The notes: a model not told the origin generated them from the letters alone. 40,735 bases of DNA from Cellvibrio mixtus subsp. mixtus J3-8 (GCF_000766945.1 NZ_KN266213.1:185701-226435), one strand, 5' to 3'. Positions 24,834 through 34,619 are shown, counted from the first letter of the stretch. Made by a program: numbers and translations.

Positions 24834-26222
24834 ATGGCAAAATCCAAATTATCCATCCCCACTGACCTCACCCGCGCTGATGCCCACGAGTTATCTGCAC
24901 TTTATAAAGCCAAAGCGGTATCGCCAGTTGAAGTGACGCGCGCAGTATTGTCCCGCGCGGAAAAGCTGCAACCGCAGTTCAATGCCTATCGTCATTTGGA
25001 TGCGGAATCTGCCCTCGCCTCTGCCAAAGCGGCTGAATCGCGCTGGCAAAAAGGAAAACCGCTCAGCGCTGTGGATGGTATTCCAGTGGGATTCAAAGAT
25101 TTGCTACACGTCCGCGGTTGGCCAACTCGCAAAGGCAGTTTGGCGACTGCGGCTACCTGCCAGGAAGACGATTCGCCGGTTGCTGCGCGTTTGCGTGAAG
25201 GTGGTGCGGTGCTGCTGGGGAAAACGCAAACAGCCGAATTTGGCTGGCGCGGCTTAACAGAATCCCAACTGGCCGGGGTTACGCCAAATGCCTGGAATAT
25301 TGACTATGCCAGCAGTGGCAGTTCGGGAGGTGCAGCGGTTGCGGCAGCACTCGGCCTTGGGCCGTTGCAAATCGGTACCGATGGTGGTGGTTCCATCCGC
25401 GCGCCTGCGGCGGTGAATGGCGTATTCGGATTTAAACCGAGTTACGGCCGTGTTGCCGGTTATCCAGCCGCACTCAATGGCAATCTTTTCCATATTGGGC
25501 CACTCACGCGTTCGGTGCGCGATGCGGCCCTGGCACTCAATATTATCGCTGCACCGGATATTCGCGACTGGACCAGCCTCCCACGCGAAACCCGCGATTG
25601 GACCCAGGGCCTGGATGATCCCACATTAAACCTGCGCGATGTGCGCATCGCTTTTAGCCCAACGCTTTATGGTATTCAGGTACATCCCGAGATTGCCCAA
25701 GCCGTTGCGAATGCAGTGCGCGTTTTTACCGAACAAGGTGCAACGGTGGTCGAAGTTGATCGTGTTATTGAAGACCCGACCCCGATCCTGACTGCCCTGG
25801 CCGCTGAGCGGGCGGCACGTCTGGTGCGGGAAATTGGTCCGAAAGGTTTGGAGCTGGTCGATCCATCCATTCGCACCTCGGTAGAAAATGCACAGGGAAT
25901 TTCCATTGCCAACCTGGTTGAAGCGCAGGAGCGACGCGCAACATTAGCGGTGCAATTACGCAAGTTTCATCAACAATACGATCTGCTAATTACGCCCGTA
26001 CAATCCCAACCGGTAAGCAAACGCGGCACGGCACCGCAAGCGCCGTTTTTAAGTGCGTTTAACCTGACCCAACAACCGGCAGCGTCTGTTCCTATTGGTT
26101 TTGATAGCAATGGATTACCTATCGGTTTACAAATTGTCGGGCCGTCATTGGGCGATGCAGCCGTACTACGTGCAGCGCGGGCATTTGAATTAATCAAACC
26201 ATTCGCGCGAATAACAAGTTAA
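24834..26222 (+). CDS. Amidase (amidase signature family)
   Basis: The 462-residue soluble enzyme hydrolyses an amide bond to ammonia and an acid. The Ser-cisSer-Lys triad is visible: Lys88 in GFKDL, Ser163 in SSGSSGG and Ser187 in GTDGGGSIR. No signal peptide is present, so it is cytoplasmic. The family covers GatA, fatty-acid, aryl and other amidases; it stands alone without gatB/gatC, so a tRNA role is unlikely. A sigma-54-type promoter 53 bases upstream suggests nitrogen-related control. GGGAG lies 12 nt before the ATG; a stronger AAGGAGGA at 24785 would be upstream of the predicted transcript start and may be fortuitous. It converges with a hydrolase gene 4 bases away. Confidence 0.93.
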   Translation: MAKSKLSIPTDLTRADAHELSALYKAKAVSPVEVTRAVLSRAEKLQPQFNAYRHLDAESALASAKAAESRWQKGKPLSAVDGIPVGFKDLLHVRGWPTRKGSLATAATCQEDDSPVAARLREGGAVLLGKTQTAEFGWRGLTESQLAGVTPNAWNIDYASSGSSGGAAVAAALGLGPLQIGTDGGGSIRAPAAVNGVFGFKPSYGRVAGYPAALNGNLFHIGPLTRSVRDAALALNIIAAPDIRDWTSLPRETRDWTQGLDDPTLNLRDVRIAFSPTLYGIQVHPEIAQAVANAVRVFTEQGATVVEVDRVIEDPTPILTALAAERAARLVREIGPKGLELVDPSIRTSVENAQGISIANLVEAQERRATLAVQLRKFHQQYDLLITPVQSQPVSKRGTAPQAPFLSAFNLTQQPAASVPIGFDSNGLPIGLQIVGPSLGDAAVLRAARAFELIKPFARITS

Positions 26223-26226
26223 CGAT

Positions 26227-27246
26227 CTAGCGCTGATTAACACTACCGGCTAATTCATCTTTATTTTTTCTCAAATCAAGCCAGCCATTTGATGCAAGCC
26301 ACTCCATAATTGGTTCCTGCCAGCGGTCGCGTGGAATGAGAAAAAAACCATGATCACCTTTTTCAAAAAGGCGGGCTTCTACCGGTACGCCCGCATGCTT
26401 AAGCGCTTCAAGAAACAGGATGCTATTTTTAACATCTACCAATTTATCATCAACAGCATGTAGCAACAGAGTGGGTGGAGTGCTGGAATTCACGTGCAGC
26501 TCGTTTGAAAAAAAATTGATGCGCTCTTTGGATGGCTTTTCGCCCAATAAGGCTTTGCGCGAATCCAGATGCGTCACTTTTGAATCCATAGTGACCACCG
26601 GATAAACAAGTACGAGAAAATCAGGGCGCAAATTAATATTGCCAGGATTCGCGATTTGGGCCTTATTAAAATGCGTAGCCAACGTGGACGCAAGGTGACC
26701 GCCTGCAGAAAAACCTACTGCACCAATTCGATTTGAATCCAGGTTCCACTCGTTAGCATGTTGACGGGCAAACCTCATCGCTTGTTGCGCATCCTGCAGC
26801 GGACCAATGGATTTATCAATCATCCATAAATCATTTGGAATTCGGTACTTAACAACAAATGCAGCAATTCCATGATCCACAAAATAATTGGCTTGTTGAA
26901 CGCCTTCGTAATCAAAGGTTAACCCCCAATAAGCTCCGCCCGGAAATATCACCACACTGGCGCCTGTGGCCTTAATTTTTGCGGGCAGATACACCTGAAT
27001 ATAAGGCTGTGAAATTTTTTGTATCCAACCTTTGTCTGCGCCTGACTCTTCATCAGGAACAGGCTTTGAATTTGGAATCGCAGCATCGTCGTACAATCGA
27101 AAACTCTGCATTGAAGGAGGAAAAAAATAAGCAGGATCTGTTTTCTGGTCGTTAGTACTGTTAGTGTTTTTTTCTTCTGCAGATACCACAGGAGAGATCA
27201 ATACCATATAAAAAATCGCAGTTATTATAGATAAAATTTTTTTCAT
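26227..27246 (-). CDS. Secreted alpha/beta hydrolase (esterase-like)
   Basis: The 339-residue enzyme has a signal peptide (MKKILSIITAIFYMVLISPVVSA). The catalytic triad is Ser180 in GFSAGGH, Asp267 in AVDDKLV and His299 in KGDHGF, with FPGGAYW as the oxyanion strand. This pattern fits the BD-FAE/axe-like esterases that act on acylated plant glycans, often annotated as acetyl xylan esterase or endo-xylanase-associated hydrolases. Among these polysaccharide genes an ester-removing role on xylan or pectin is plausible. The substrate is not shown by sequence. The upstream alternative start at 27264 is TTG with no ribosome site. Confidence 0.87.
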   Translation of the reverse strand: MKKILSIITAIFYMVLISPVVSAEEKNTNSTNDQKTDPAYFFPPSMQSFRLYDDAAIPNSKPVPDEESGADKGWIQKISQPYIQVYLPAKIKATGASVVIFPGGAYWGLTFDYEGVQQANYFVDHGIAAFVVKYRIPNDLWMIDKSIGPLQDAQQAMRFARQHANEWNLDSNRIGAVGFSAGGHLASTLATHFNKAQIANPGNINLRPDFLVLVYPVVTMDSKVTHLDSRKALLGEKPSKERINFFSNELHVNSSTPPTLLLHAVDDKLVDVKNSILFLEALKHAGVPVEARLFEKGDHGFFLIPRDRWQEPIMEWLASNGWLDLRKNKDELAGSVNQR

Positions 27247-27360
27247 AGAAAGCTCAATTATCAATAGTTATTTAGCTACACACCTGGCCAAAAGCATAGC
27301 GTATAGGGGAACATGGAAGATAATTAAATTGCATAATATTTATTTTTCTACCACCGTTAT

Positions 27361-27813
27361 TTATGCCCGCACCGTAAATTTTAATTTAGGTAGCATTCTT
27401 TTCTGGGGTTCGCTGTAAACTTCCCCTATTTTCAATGCGCCTTTCTTTAAATAAAACCCTTCAGCATCCGGATCAGATATGATGTAGAAGTGGGATATTC
27501 CCAAGGCATTACATTCTGAAAGAATCTGGTCAAATACCAGATTGCCATAACCTTTACCAATGACTTTGGGCAATAACCAAAAGTGATCAAGCTCATCATT
27601 ATCGCCTTTTACGAGGGCAAAAAATCCAATCACTTCTTTATCGTTCAAAATTAGTTTGACTGTATTGCGAATAATATATTCTTCTTCAAACTTTAAATTA
27701 GATCGCCATTCCTCAAGTTTCTCTTGAGAATAACCCCAATAACCTTTCGATGTGATTAATATATCTCGAAGAAGCTCGGTATGTTTTGCTTCGGCATCTA
27801 TAAAATTAAGCAC
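27361..27813 (-). CDS. GNAT-family N-acetyltransferase
   Basis: The 150-residue protein has the GNAT core: a beta strand with a bulge (EVIGFFALVKGDN), the acetyl-CoA loop VIGKGYGNLVFDQIL, and the final ISDPDAEGFYLKKGALKIGE helix-strand. The start was set at GTG 27813 because AAGGTG lies about 6 nt upstream; a GTG three codons earlier at 27822 has no spaced site. The substrate is unknown. It is followed upstream on the same strand, after 163 bases, by a second GNAT gene. Confidence 0.85.
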   Translation of the reverse strand: MLNFIDAEAKHTELLRDILITSKGYWGYSQEKLEEWRSNLKFEEEYIIRNTVKLILNDKEVIGFFALVKGDNDELDHFWLLPKVIGKGYGNLVFDQILSECNALGISHFYIISDPDAEGFYLKKGALKIGEVYSEPQKRMLPKLKFTVRA

Positions 27814-27976
27814 TTTTTTCACCTTGCGTTGTGCATAACAGCAGCTTTTACGTTACGGCGCCATGTGGTTTTGCTCAGCAAAAGAACATAGTTCCGATTT
27901 GAATCTGTGCAGAACGATGTTTGGCACAGTTTTTTATCAGGCATTTGAAACACTTTAGATCAAGATAAGGAATAAA

Positions 27977-28411
27977 CTAGGAAAATAGCATTTCATATGT
28001 ATTTTCAGTTTCCATATAGGTTATAAAACCCAACGAAAGATAGAGCCCAAGTGCTGGATTTTTTTTGAAAACACTTAATTTCACCCTGGCTCCATTTTCC
28101 TTTGCTTCAACAATAACTGATTGAATGATTTTTCTACCCAGCCCCTTCCCTTGAAAATTACTGTCAAGTTGTATTTGAACAAGGTCCCACACTGAACCCT
28201 CTTTTACTACCTTCAGCAAACCAATTGATTGACCTGCATACTCAATGATCTGTGCAGACTCAAAACGATAATTGATTCTTTCAATATGATTTTCATGATT
28301 TGGTTCCAAACCTGCATTTGAAATGTGCCTGTTCATAGTTGCAATACGAAGCTGAAGCAAAAATTGTTTATCCTTTTCCGTCGCTGCGCGAAACCCTAAA
28401 TTCGTACTCAT
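27977..28411 (-). CDS. GNAT-family N-acetyltransferase
   Basis: The protein of about 144 residues has the GNAT fold: GFRAATEKDKQFLLQLR at the start, the strand DLVQIQLDSNFQGKGLGRKIIQ with the acetyl-CoA loop, and LSVFKKNPALGLYLSLGFITY before the end. The start was set at ATG 28411 (AGG about 8 nt upstream); ATG 28426 is an alternative with no ribosome site. The substrate is unknown; it is not close to the known aminoglycoside enzymes by eye. Confidence 0.87.
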   Translation of the reverse strand: MSTNLGFRAATEKDKQFLLQLRIATMNRHISNAGLEPNHENHIERINYRFESAQIIEYAGQSIGLLKVVKEGSVWDLVQIQLDSNFQGKGLGRKIIQSVIVEAKENGARVKLSVFKKNPALGLYLSLGFITYMETENTYEMLFS

Positions 28412-28566
28412 TGCTTTAGCCTGCATTGTGGTAAATTGCGGTGGTCTAATTTGACCGCTTTTATAGCATTTCTCCCAATCGCTTTCATTATAATCATTCA
28501 GGCATATTGGGCTCGTTTCTCACCCCAAGCTACACATGACAGGCGTATTAATTTTAAGGACTAGCC

Positions 28567-29571
28567 ATGAATACATTTTTATTCGACAGGAAATTTGAAA
28601 GCTATAATTTGCACGAAAAGGTCGGGCTTGCCGTTTTGGTGATCCGTAATGGAAAGACCATTTTCAAGAAAGGCTATGGGTTACGGAACCTGGAGACAAA
28701 GGAACCTGTTACGACTGCAACCAATTTTAGGCTGGCTTCCGTTTCCAAACAATTTACTGCCATGTGCATTGCGATTCTGGAAGAACAAGGAAAATTATCG
28801 ATAACAGACTCAATTACCCTATATTTTACCGATTTCCCTCCCTGTATGATTCCGGTAACAATTGCGGACTTGCTATATCACACATCCGGCCTGCCTGAAT
28901 GTTACGACAACCTATGCGGTACCAACCGCGATAAACCAATGGCATTCAATATAGATGTTTATAATTTTTATAAAAATATTCAACAACTGGATTTCGAATC
29001 AGGCCACCACTTTGAATACAGCAATGGTGCATATAATTTATTGGCCACGATTATAGAAAAAGTATCCGGTCAAACATTTACCAGGTTTCTGGATGACAGG
29101 ATTTTTACACCGCTTGGAATGCACAATAGCCGCACCTATAGCCCTCCGTTTGCAATACCACACCAAGCCATTTCCTATTCTAATTGGCCATTTTTTGAAA
29201 ATATAGATTTCGACAGGGGAAACACATTATTAGGTGAAGGCGGAATTTATTCATCCATTGATGATCTGGAAAAATGGATTTACGCCCTGGAAAGTCACTC
29301 ACTCATCAGCCCTCTCATGATGGAGAAAATTTTTACTACAGGCACAACACGCTCGGGCAAAGAAGTGGATTACGGATATGGCTGGGAATTTGATACTTAT
29401 GAGCACTATAAACATACCTACCATACCGGTGGCTGGGTTGGTTTTAATACGGTGATAGCAAATTTTCCGGAAAAGCAATTATGGATTGTTTGCCTGGCAA
29501 ATAGCCCGGCCATTAATACCTGGACAGCAATGGAAGATATAGTGATGGAGCTGCTGGAAATAAATAATTAG
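28567..29571 (+). CDS. Serine hydrolase of the class C beta-lactamase family
   Basis: The 334-residue protein has Ser58 and Lys61 of the SxxK motif (LASVSKQ), a YSN tyrosine motif (FEYSNGAYNLL) and an HTGG box near residue 290 in place of KTG. No signal peptide is seen, unusual for beta-lactamases. The family includes esterases, D-aminopeptidases and EstB-like enzymes acting on peptidoglycan or lipids. AAGGA lies 7 nt before the ATG. Its neighbours give no clear substrate clue. Antibiotic resistance is not supported by the sequence. Confidence 0.88.
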   Translation: MNTFLFDRKFESYNLHEKVGLAVLVIRNGKTIFKKGYGLRNLETKEPVTTATNFRLASVSKQFTAMCIAILEEQGKLSITDSITLYFTDFPPCMIPVTIADLLYHTSGLPECYDNLCGTNRDKPMAFNIDVYNFYKNIQQLDFESGHHFEYSNGAYNLLATIIEKVSGQTFTRFLDDRIFTPLGMHNSRTYSPPFAIPHQAISYSNWPFFENIDFDRGNTLLGEGGIYSSIDDLEKWIYALESHSLISPLMMEKIFTTGTTRSGKEVDYGYGWEFDTYEHYKHTYHTGGWVGFNTVIANFPEKQLWIVCLANSPAINTWTAMEDIVMELLEINN

Positions 29572-29599
29572 CACCATATAAGCATATTGATGAACGGCG

Positions 29600-29638
29600 A
29601 GCCAGCAAATCGGTATTTACCGCTGGCTGGCATCCCCT
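29600..29638 (+). terminator. Hairpin after the serine hydrolase gene
   Basis: AGCCAGC (29600-29606) pairs with GCTGGCT (29622-29628), with an inner AAAT/ATTT pair. CATCCCCTTT follows, so the T-run is weak. Probable terminator 29 bases after the stop. Confidence 0.45.
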
Positions 29639-29774
29639 TTCATAACGCCCCCACAAACCTTTGCACTTTTTAATCATACCCGGTCAACTCACGACACAAC
29701 AGACAATAAATTTGCCGCTACAATTCCACATTCATAAAACACATAAATTATTTAATGCTTCCGGGAATTAACGT

Positions 29775-32276
29775 ATGTATTCCACTCTGCGCTCATTAAC
29801 ACAATACACATTAATTTACATCGCGTTTATCACCCTGCCCTGCGCGGCGGAACAAAAACCATTGAAGCTCTGGTTCGATAAACCTGCCAATCAATGGGAA
29901 GAAGCCCTGCCATTAGGTAATGGTCGCCTGGGCGCAATGGTGTACGGTGGCGTTACACATGAGAATTTGCAATTAAATGAAGATACTTTCTGGGCCGGTG
30001 GTCCGCATAATAATATTAATCCCGCAGCGCGGGAGGCGTTACCACACATTCGCCAGTTAATTAACCAGGGAAATTATGCTGATGCATCTGCCCTGGCTGA
30101 AAAAACCATCACTAGCCAGGACTCTAACGGCATGCCCTACCAAACTGCTGGCAATCTTTTTCTGGATTTTCCCGATCACACCCATGCGACGAATTATTAC
30201 CGCGAACTGGATATTAGTAATGCTGTTGCGCGTACACGCTACTCAGCGAATGGAGTGAATTATGAGCGGGAAATTTTTAGCTCACTGGTCGATCAGGTAA
30301 TTGCAATACGAATTCACGCAAGTCGCAAAGGTGCATTGAATTTTTCCATGGCGCTTGCGCACCCGGACAATATGCCGGTCAACGCAGATGCAATCGGATC
30401 GACGCTGTTAATGCAAGGAAAATCACGTGACCATGAGGGCATTAAAGGGCAAGTACAACTTGCCAGCCTGGTTAAAGTGGCAAAACATGATGGCAAATTA
30501 ACCAGCGATGGAAAAAAGCTGAAAATATCCAATGCCTCCGAAGTTATTATTTTGGTTTCCATGGCCACTAATTTTGTTAACTATAACAATATTAGTGCCA
30601 ATGCGCTGGAACGTGCGCAGGCGGCCATGGAAAATGCCACCAATAAATTCACCGAATCGCCTATCGCTTATTCATATCGACTGAATGCCCACAGCAGTTT
30701 TTATAAAAATTATTTTGATCGTGCCAGTTTGAATTTAGGCACGAATGAATTCGCTAATGAACCAACTGACAAACGCATTCGTGAGTTTTCCAAACGCCAT
30801 GACCCGCAATTGATCAATCTTTATTTTCAGTTTGGGCGTTACTTATTAATTTCATCTTCACAACCAGGAACGCAACCGGCAAATTTGCAAGGTATCTGGA
30901 ATGACCGGCAAGATCCTGCATGGGATAGCAAATACACGATTAATATAAATGCCGAAATGAATTACTGGCCAGCCCGGGTTACCAATCTGGGAGAGCTGGA
31001 AGAGCCGTTCATCCAATTGATTCGCGACCTTGCGCAAACAGGGCAACAAAGTGCGAGCCAGATGTACGGCGCACGCGGTTGGATGGCGCACCATAATACC
31101 GATATCTGGCGTATCACCGGTGGTGTTGATTGGTCCTGGGGGGCATGGCCAACCAGCAACACCTGGTTAGTTCAACACTTATGGCAAAAATATTTATACA
31201 CCGGTGATAAAAATTACCTGCGTGAAATTTTTCCTATTATGAAAAGCGCGTGTGAATTTTTTGAAGATTTTTTGGTTAAAGATCCCCGCACAGGATGGCT
31301 GGTTGTATCACCCTCCATGTCTCCCGAAAACGAACCCGTGGCTACTGGTAAAAAAATTGCTTCAGGCGTAACCATGGATAATCAATTAGTGTTTGATTTA
31401 TTCACCAACAGTATCGCAGCGGCAAACGCCCTTGGAGAGGAAAAACCACTACTAAAACGTTGGCAAAAAATTATTGATCAGTTACCGCCTATGCAAATCG
31501 GACAATACCATCAATTACAGGAATGGCAGGATGATTGGGATCATCCGTTGGATGCACATCGCCATATTTCCCATTTATACGGCCTACATCCCGGCAACCA
31601 GATATCCCCCCTGCGCACACCGGAATTATTCAACGCGGCGCGCGTAACATTGGAACAACGTGGTGATCCATCGACCGGATGGTCCATGAATTGGAAAATT
31701 AATTTTTGGGCGCGCATGCTTGACGGTGACCGCGCACTGAAACTCATTCGCGAACAAATTAAACCCGCATCACTTAACACAGAGACTATTTCACAAGAAG
31801 GCGGTACCTACCCCAATATGTTTGATGCACACCCACCGTTCCAGATTGACGGCAATTTCGGCTTTACCGCAGGCATTGCAGAAATGCTTGCACAAAGCCA
31901 TGACGGCGCCATCCATCTTTTACCTGCCCTGCCACAAGCCTGGCCCGATGGTGAAGTAAAAGGGTTACTGATGCGCGGTGGCTTTCTGGTCAATATGCGC
32001 TGGGAGAAAGGCGTTATTTGCGAATTGAAAATCGTGTCTCAGCTAGGAGGAAATTTGCGCTTGCGCACTTACGCCCCATTACCAAAGGCAAGCGGATTCC
32101 CCATAAAAAATGCGCGCGGAGAAAATCCTAATCCGTTATTTGCAGTGCCGGCAATTAAGAAACCGTTAATACATACCCATAAGAAATTGCCGTACTTATC
32201 CCTGGATCAAACCTATGTCATCGACGTACCCACTCGTGCAGGGCAGGAGTATTTATGGAGCAATAAAGCGTTATAA
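29775..32276 (+). CDS. GH95 alpha-L-fucosidase
   Basis: The 833-residue enzyme removes terminal alpha-1,2-linked L-fucose, here probably from xyloglucan side chains. A signal peptide (to about LPCAAE) sends it to the periplasm or outside. The N-terminal beta domain begins LWFDKPANQWEEALPLGNGRLGAMVYGG, and the (alpha/alpha)6 barrel follows. Residues matching those known in AfcA are Asn390 and Asn392 (NINAEMNYW), Glu518 (SPSMSPEN) and Asp692 (QIDGNFG). HRHISHLYGLHPGNQ is a further family signature. GGGA lies 8 nt before the ATG. In Cellvibrio japonicus a GH95 gene belongs to a xyloglucan locus, but the GH31/GH35/TonB partners are not seen here. Confidence 0.95.
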   Translation: MYSTLRSLTQYTLIYIAFITLPCAAEQKPLKLWFDKPANQWEEALPLGNGRLGAMVYGGVTHENLQLNEDTFWAGGPHNNINPAAREALPHIRQLINQGNYADASALAEKTITSQDSNGMPYQTAGNLFLDFPDHTHATNYYRELDISNAVARTRYSANGVNYEREIFSSLVDQVIAIRIHASRKGALNFSMALAHPDNMPVNADAIGSTLLMQGKSRDHEGIKGQVQLASLVKVAKHDGKLTSDGKKLKISNASEVIILVSMATNFVNYNNISANALERAQAAMENATNKFTESPIAYSYRLNAHSSFYKNYFDRASLNLGTNEFANEPTDKRIREFSKRHDPQLINLYFQFGRYLLISSSQPGTQPANLQGIWNDRQDPAWDSKYTININAEMNYWPARVTNLGELEEPFIQLIRDLAQTGQQSASQMYGARGWMAHHNTDIWRITGGVDWSWGAWPTSNTWLVQHLWQKYLYTGDKNYLREIFPIMKSACEFFEDFLVKDPRTGWLVVSPSMSPENEPVATGKKIASGVTMDNQLVFDLFTNSIAAANALGEEKPLLKRWQKIIDQLPPMQIGQYHQLQEWQDDWDHPLDAHRHISHLYGLHPGNQISPLRTPELFNAARVTLEQRGDPSTGWSMNWKINFWARMLDGDRALKLIREQIKPASLNTETISQEGGTYPNMFDAHPPFQIDGNFGFTAGIAEMLAQSHDGAIHLLPALPQAWPDGEVKGLLMRGGFLVNMRWEKGVICELKIVSQLGGNLRLRTYAPLPKASGFPIKNARGENPNPLFAVPAIKKPLIHTHKKLPYLSLDQTYVIDVPTRAGQEYLWSNKAL

Positions 32277-32400
32277 CAATCATTTTAATACCGTCATAAA
32301 CAGTAGAACTCTTGGCTCGTAACTTGCTCTTACGTTTTAAATGTAAGTACATCGAGACAGTAGATTGCATTGACCAATGTTTCCGGAGCATTCAAAAACA

Positions 32401-33153
32401 ATGAAAACAACCTTAGATAACAAGGATATCAATCAACTTTCAAAGAGTTGGCTGGTGACCAGTTGGGATTGGTTGTGGAAACGGGAATTGCCAGTGTTGT
32501 TGGCAATATTTGCATTATTTGCAGCGCTTTTGATATTTGCACTACTGACCCAGTTAGCGGTGCAGGATACGCCGCATGAACTTGATCGCTACTTATTGCT
32601 ATTGATGCGCAACCCCGGTGATTTGAGCGATCCACTCGGGCCGCGCTGGCTGGAAGAAGTTGGAAGGGATATTACAGCGTTGGGCGGCAACGCGGTGCTG
32701 ATATTGCTAACCCTGGCAGTGCTGGGTTATTTATTGATGGATTTAAAACCCCGGTTGGCCTTGGTTGTACTTCTTGCAACGCTGGGGGCATTAGCGGTGA
32801 GCAGCACACTAAAGGAAACGATTGATCGCGACCGCCCTGACCTCGTCCCCCACAATACGGTTGTTTATACCGCAAGCTTTCCAAGCGGGCATTCAATGCT
32901 ATCGGCAAGCACTTATTTAACATTGGGTGCGCTGCTAGCCACTACGCAACGGCGCAAACGGATAAAAATTTTTATTTTGACATTTTGTACGACTATTACA
33001 TTGCTCGTGGGAATAAGCCGCGTTTATCTCGGCGTACATTGGCCCACTGATGTATTGGCCGGTTGGACTGCCGGCGCGGCCTGGGCAATAGCCTGTTGGT
33101 TATTAGCACGGTGGCTGCAAAGCCGCGATACTGAAACACCGACGAATGCATAA
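32401..33153 (+). CDS. PAP2-family membrane phosphatase
   Basis: The 250-residue protein has about six membrane helices. The three PAP2 motifs are intact: KETIDRDRP, PSGH and SRVYLGVHWPTD. Such enzymes dephosphorylate phosphatidic acid, undecaprenyl pyrophosphate or related lipids on the outer face of the inner membrane. The start at 32401 has GGAG 12 nt upstream; an in-frame ATG at 32377 is an alternative. The lipid kinase gene that begins 21 bases after it may do the reverse reaction. Confidence 0.92.
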   Translation: MKTTLDNKDINQLSKSWLVTSWDWLWKRELPVLLAIFALFAALLIFALLTQLAVQDTPHELDRYLLLLMRNPGDLSDPLGPRWLEEVGRDITALGGNAVLILLTLAVLGYLLMDLKPRLALVVLLATLGALAVSSTLKETIDRDRPDLVPHNTVVYTASFPSGHSMLSASTYLTLGALLATTQRRKRIKIFILTFCTTITLLVGISRVYLGVHWPTDVLAGWTAGAAWAIACWLLARWLQSRDTETPTNA

Positions 33154-33174
33154 TGTTAAGTGCGGGAGAAAATC

Positions 33175-34071
33175 TTGGGTGCCCTGACAAAAATTTCTGC
33201 TCTACTGATTATTAACCCTCATAGCCGCAATGGTAATGAGGCGGAAATCCAGGAGGGTATCGATTCACTCAATAACGCTGGTATAACAGTCCAGCTAAAA
33301 ATGTTGGACGATTCAACAACCACTGCACAAATCATTGAAAAATATCATCAACAAATACAACTGGTAATTATTGGTGGTGGCGACGGCACTATTAATTCTG
33401 CATTGGAAAAACTTTACCAGCACCAATTACGTTTTGCTATTTTACCCTTGGGCACAGCAAACGATTTGGCGCGCACGTTAAACATCCCGACTGACCTAAC
33501 CGAAGCATTTAATGTGATACGGCAACAGCAGACTTGCCGTATTAATCTCGGCAAAGTAAATGGGAAGTACTTTCTCAATGTTGCCCATATTGGATTAGGT
33601 GTTAAGGTAACCCAGGAACTGACGCCTGACCTGAAAAAAAAGTGGGGAGTATTCAGTTATTTAAAAGCCATTTTCAGTGCGTTCAGCAGGCACAAAACAT
33701 TTCGCGTTATTTTGCAAACCGGCAGCAATACTCGCTCAATGAAATCCATCCAGCTGGCGGTAGGTAATGGCCGTTATTATGGCGGCGGGAATATCATTGA
33801 TGAGAAATCCGAGATTGATGATGGCCAATTGTGTCTATACAGCATTTATCCATTAACATTTTGGCAAATGTTAACCTGCGCTCCCCTGTTGCGCTTTGGC
33901 AAACATCAACTCACCAATAAAACCTGCACACTGTCTACGCAAAAAATTACGATCACCACTATACCGCCCCTTGAAATTCATGCGGATGGAGAACAAATCA
34001 GTAAAACACCGGCCGAGTTTGAAGTTATTCCACAAGCATTGGAAGTTATTTGCGGTACCACTGAAGATTGA
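33175..34071 (+). CDS. YegS/diacylglycerol kinase-family lipid kinase
   Basis: The 298-residue kinase has LLIINPHSRNG at the start, GGGDGTINSAL for nucleotide binding, LPLGTANDLARTL, and the late HADGEQ motif of the DAGK catalytic family. YegS-like proteins phosphorylate a lipid with ATP. The start was moved to TTG 33175, with GGGAG 6 nt upstream; GTG 33160 lies within the same frame but its own site is poor. It is 21 bases after the PAP2 gene and 50 bases before DUF2383, so the three are likely one operon. Confidence 0.92.
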   Translation: MGALTKISALLIINPHSRNGNEAEIQEGIDSLNNAGITVQLKMLDDSTTTAQIIEKYHQQIQLVIIGGGDGTINSALEKLYQHQLRFAILPLGTANDLARTLNIPTDLTEAFNVIRQQQTCRINLGKVNGKYFLNVAHIGLGVKVTQELTPDLKKKWGVFSYLKAIFSAFSRHKTFRVILQTGSNTRSMKSIQLAVGNGRYYGGGNIIDEKSEIDDGQLCLYSIYPLTFWQMLTCAPLLRFGKHQLTNKTCTLSTQKITITTIPPLEIHADGEQISKTPAEFEVIPQALEVICGTTED

Positions 34072-34121
34072 TAACTCGCCCGTTTGAACCAGCAATTTCA
34101 TAGTTATAAAGGAGCTAACAA

Positions 34122-34571
34122 ATGTTTCGTTTACTCTCCGACCTGGAAGTGTCATTAAACGAGCTTTTGGTGACCAGCAGAGAATCTGTTGATCACTATC
34201 GCGATGCAGTGCAGTTGCTTACGGATGAAAAAATTGCCAATGAATTTAAAAAAATAGCGGATGAGCGGAAACAATTTATCCCGGCGCTCGAAAATAAAAT
34301 CCGTGAGCTCGGGGATTTGCCCTCCATGCCAGACCCGGATAAAGAAGATGGCGAGATGTTGATTCATCATATTAGCGCCGCCGTTTCTGAAGATTACACC
34401 AGCAAATTACTGCAACAACGAATCGACGTTGAAACAAGAATAGTGGAATTAATTGATCAGGCGAACAGCAGTGACGAAAACAATGTGTGCGGAAAATTGC
34501 TGGCTGATCTGGCATTACAAGTCAATGGCACAATCGAAACACTTTCCCGCCTGGCACAACAGCCGGCGTAG
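34122..34571 (+). CDS. DUF2383 (PA2169-type) four-helix-bundle protein
   Basis: The 149-residue soluble protein has the DUF2383/PA2169 pattern: LNELLVTSRESVDHYRDAVQ, FKKIADERKQFIPALENKI, AVSEDYTSKLLQQRIDVETRIV and a final helix. It is predicted to be a ferritin-like bundle; function is unknown, though genes of this family respond to stress and stationary phase. AAAGGAG is a strong ribosome site. It sits after the lipid kinase and before a bidirectional hairpin. Confidence 0.88.
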   Translation: MFRLLSDLEVSLNELLVTSRESVDHYRDAVQLLTDEKIANEFKKIADERKQFIPALENKIRELGDLPSMPDPDKEDGEMLIHHISAAVSEDYTSKLLQQRIDVETRIVELIDQANSSDENNVCGKLLADLALQVNGTIETLSRLAQQPA

Positions 34572-34581
34572 AAACTGAAAA

Positions 34582-34619
34582 AATACACCTGCAAAAAAGG
34601 TTTTTATTGCAGGTGTATT
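34582..34619. terminator. Terminator between DUF2383 and the outer membrane protein gene
   Basis: AATACACCTGCAA and TTGCAGGTGTATT form a perfect 13-bp stem with a 12-base loop. The A-run before it gives the T-run on the minus strand, so it best ends the minus-strand gene; it may also act on plus. Confidence 0.8.

Noticed and set aside
28567-29571. Antibiotic-resistance beta-lactamase
   Set aside because: No signal peptide, an HTGG box instead of KTG and family breadth point to a general serine hydrolase.
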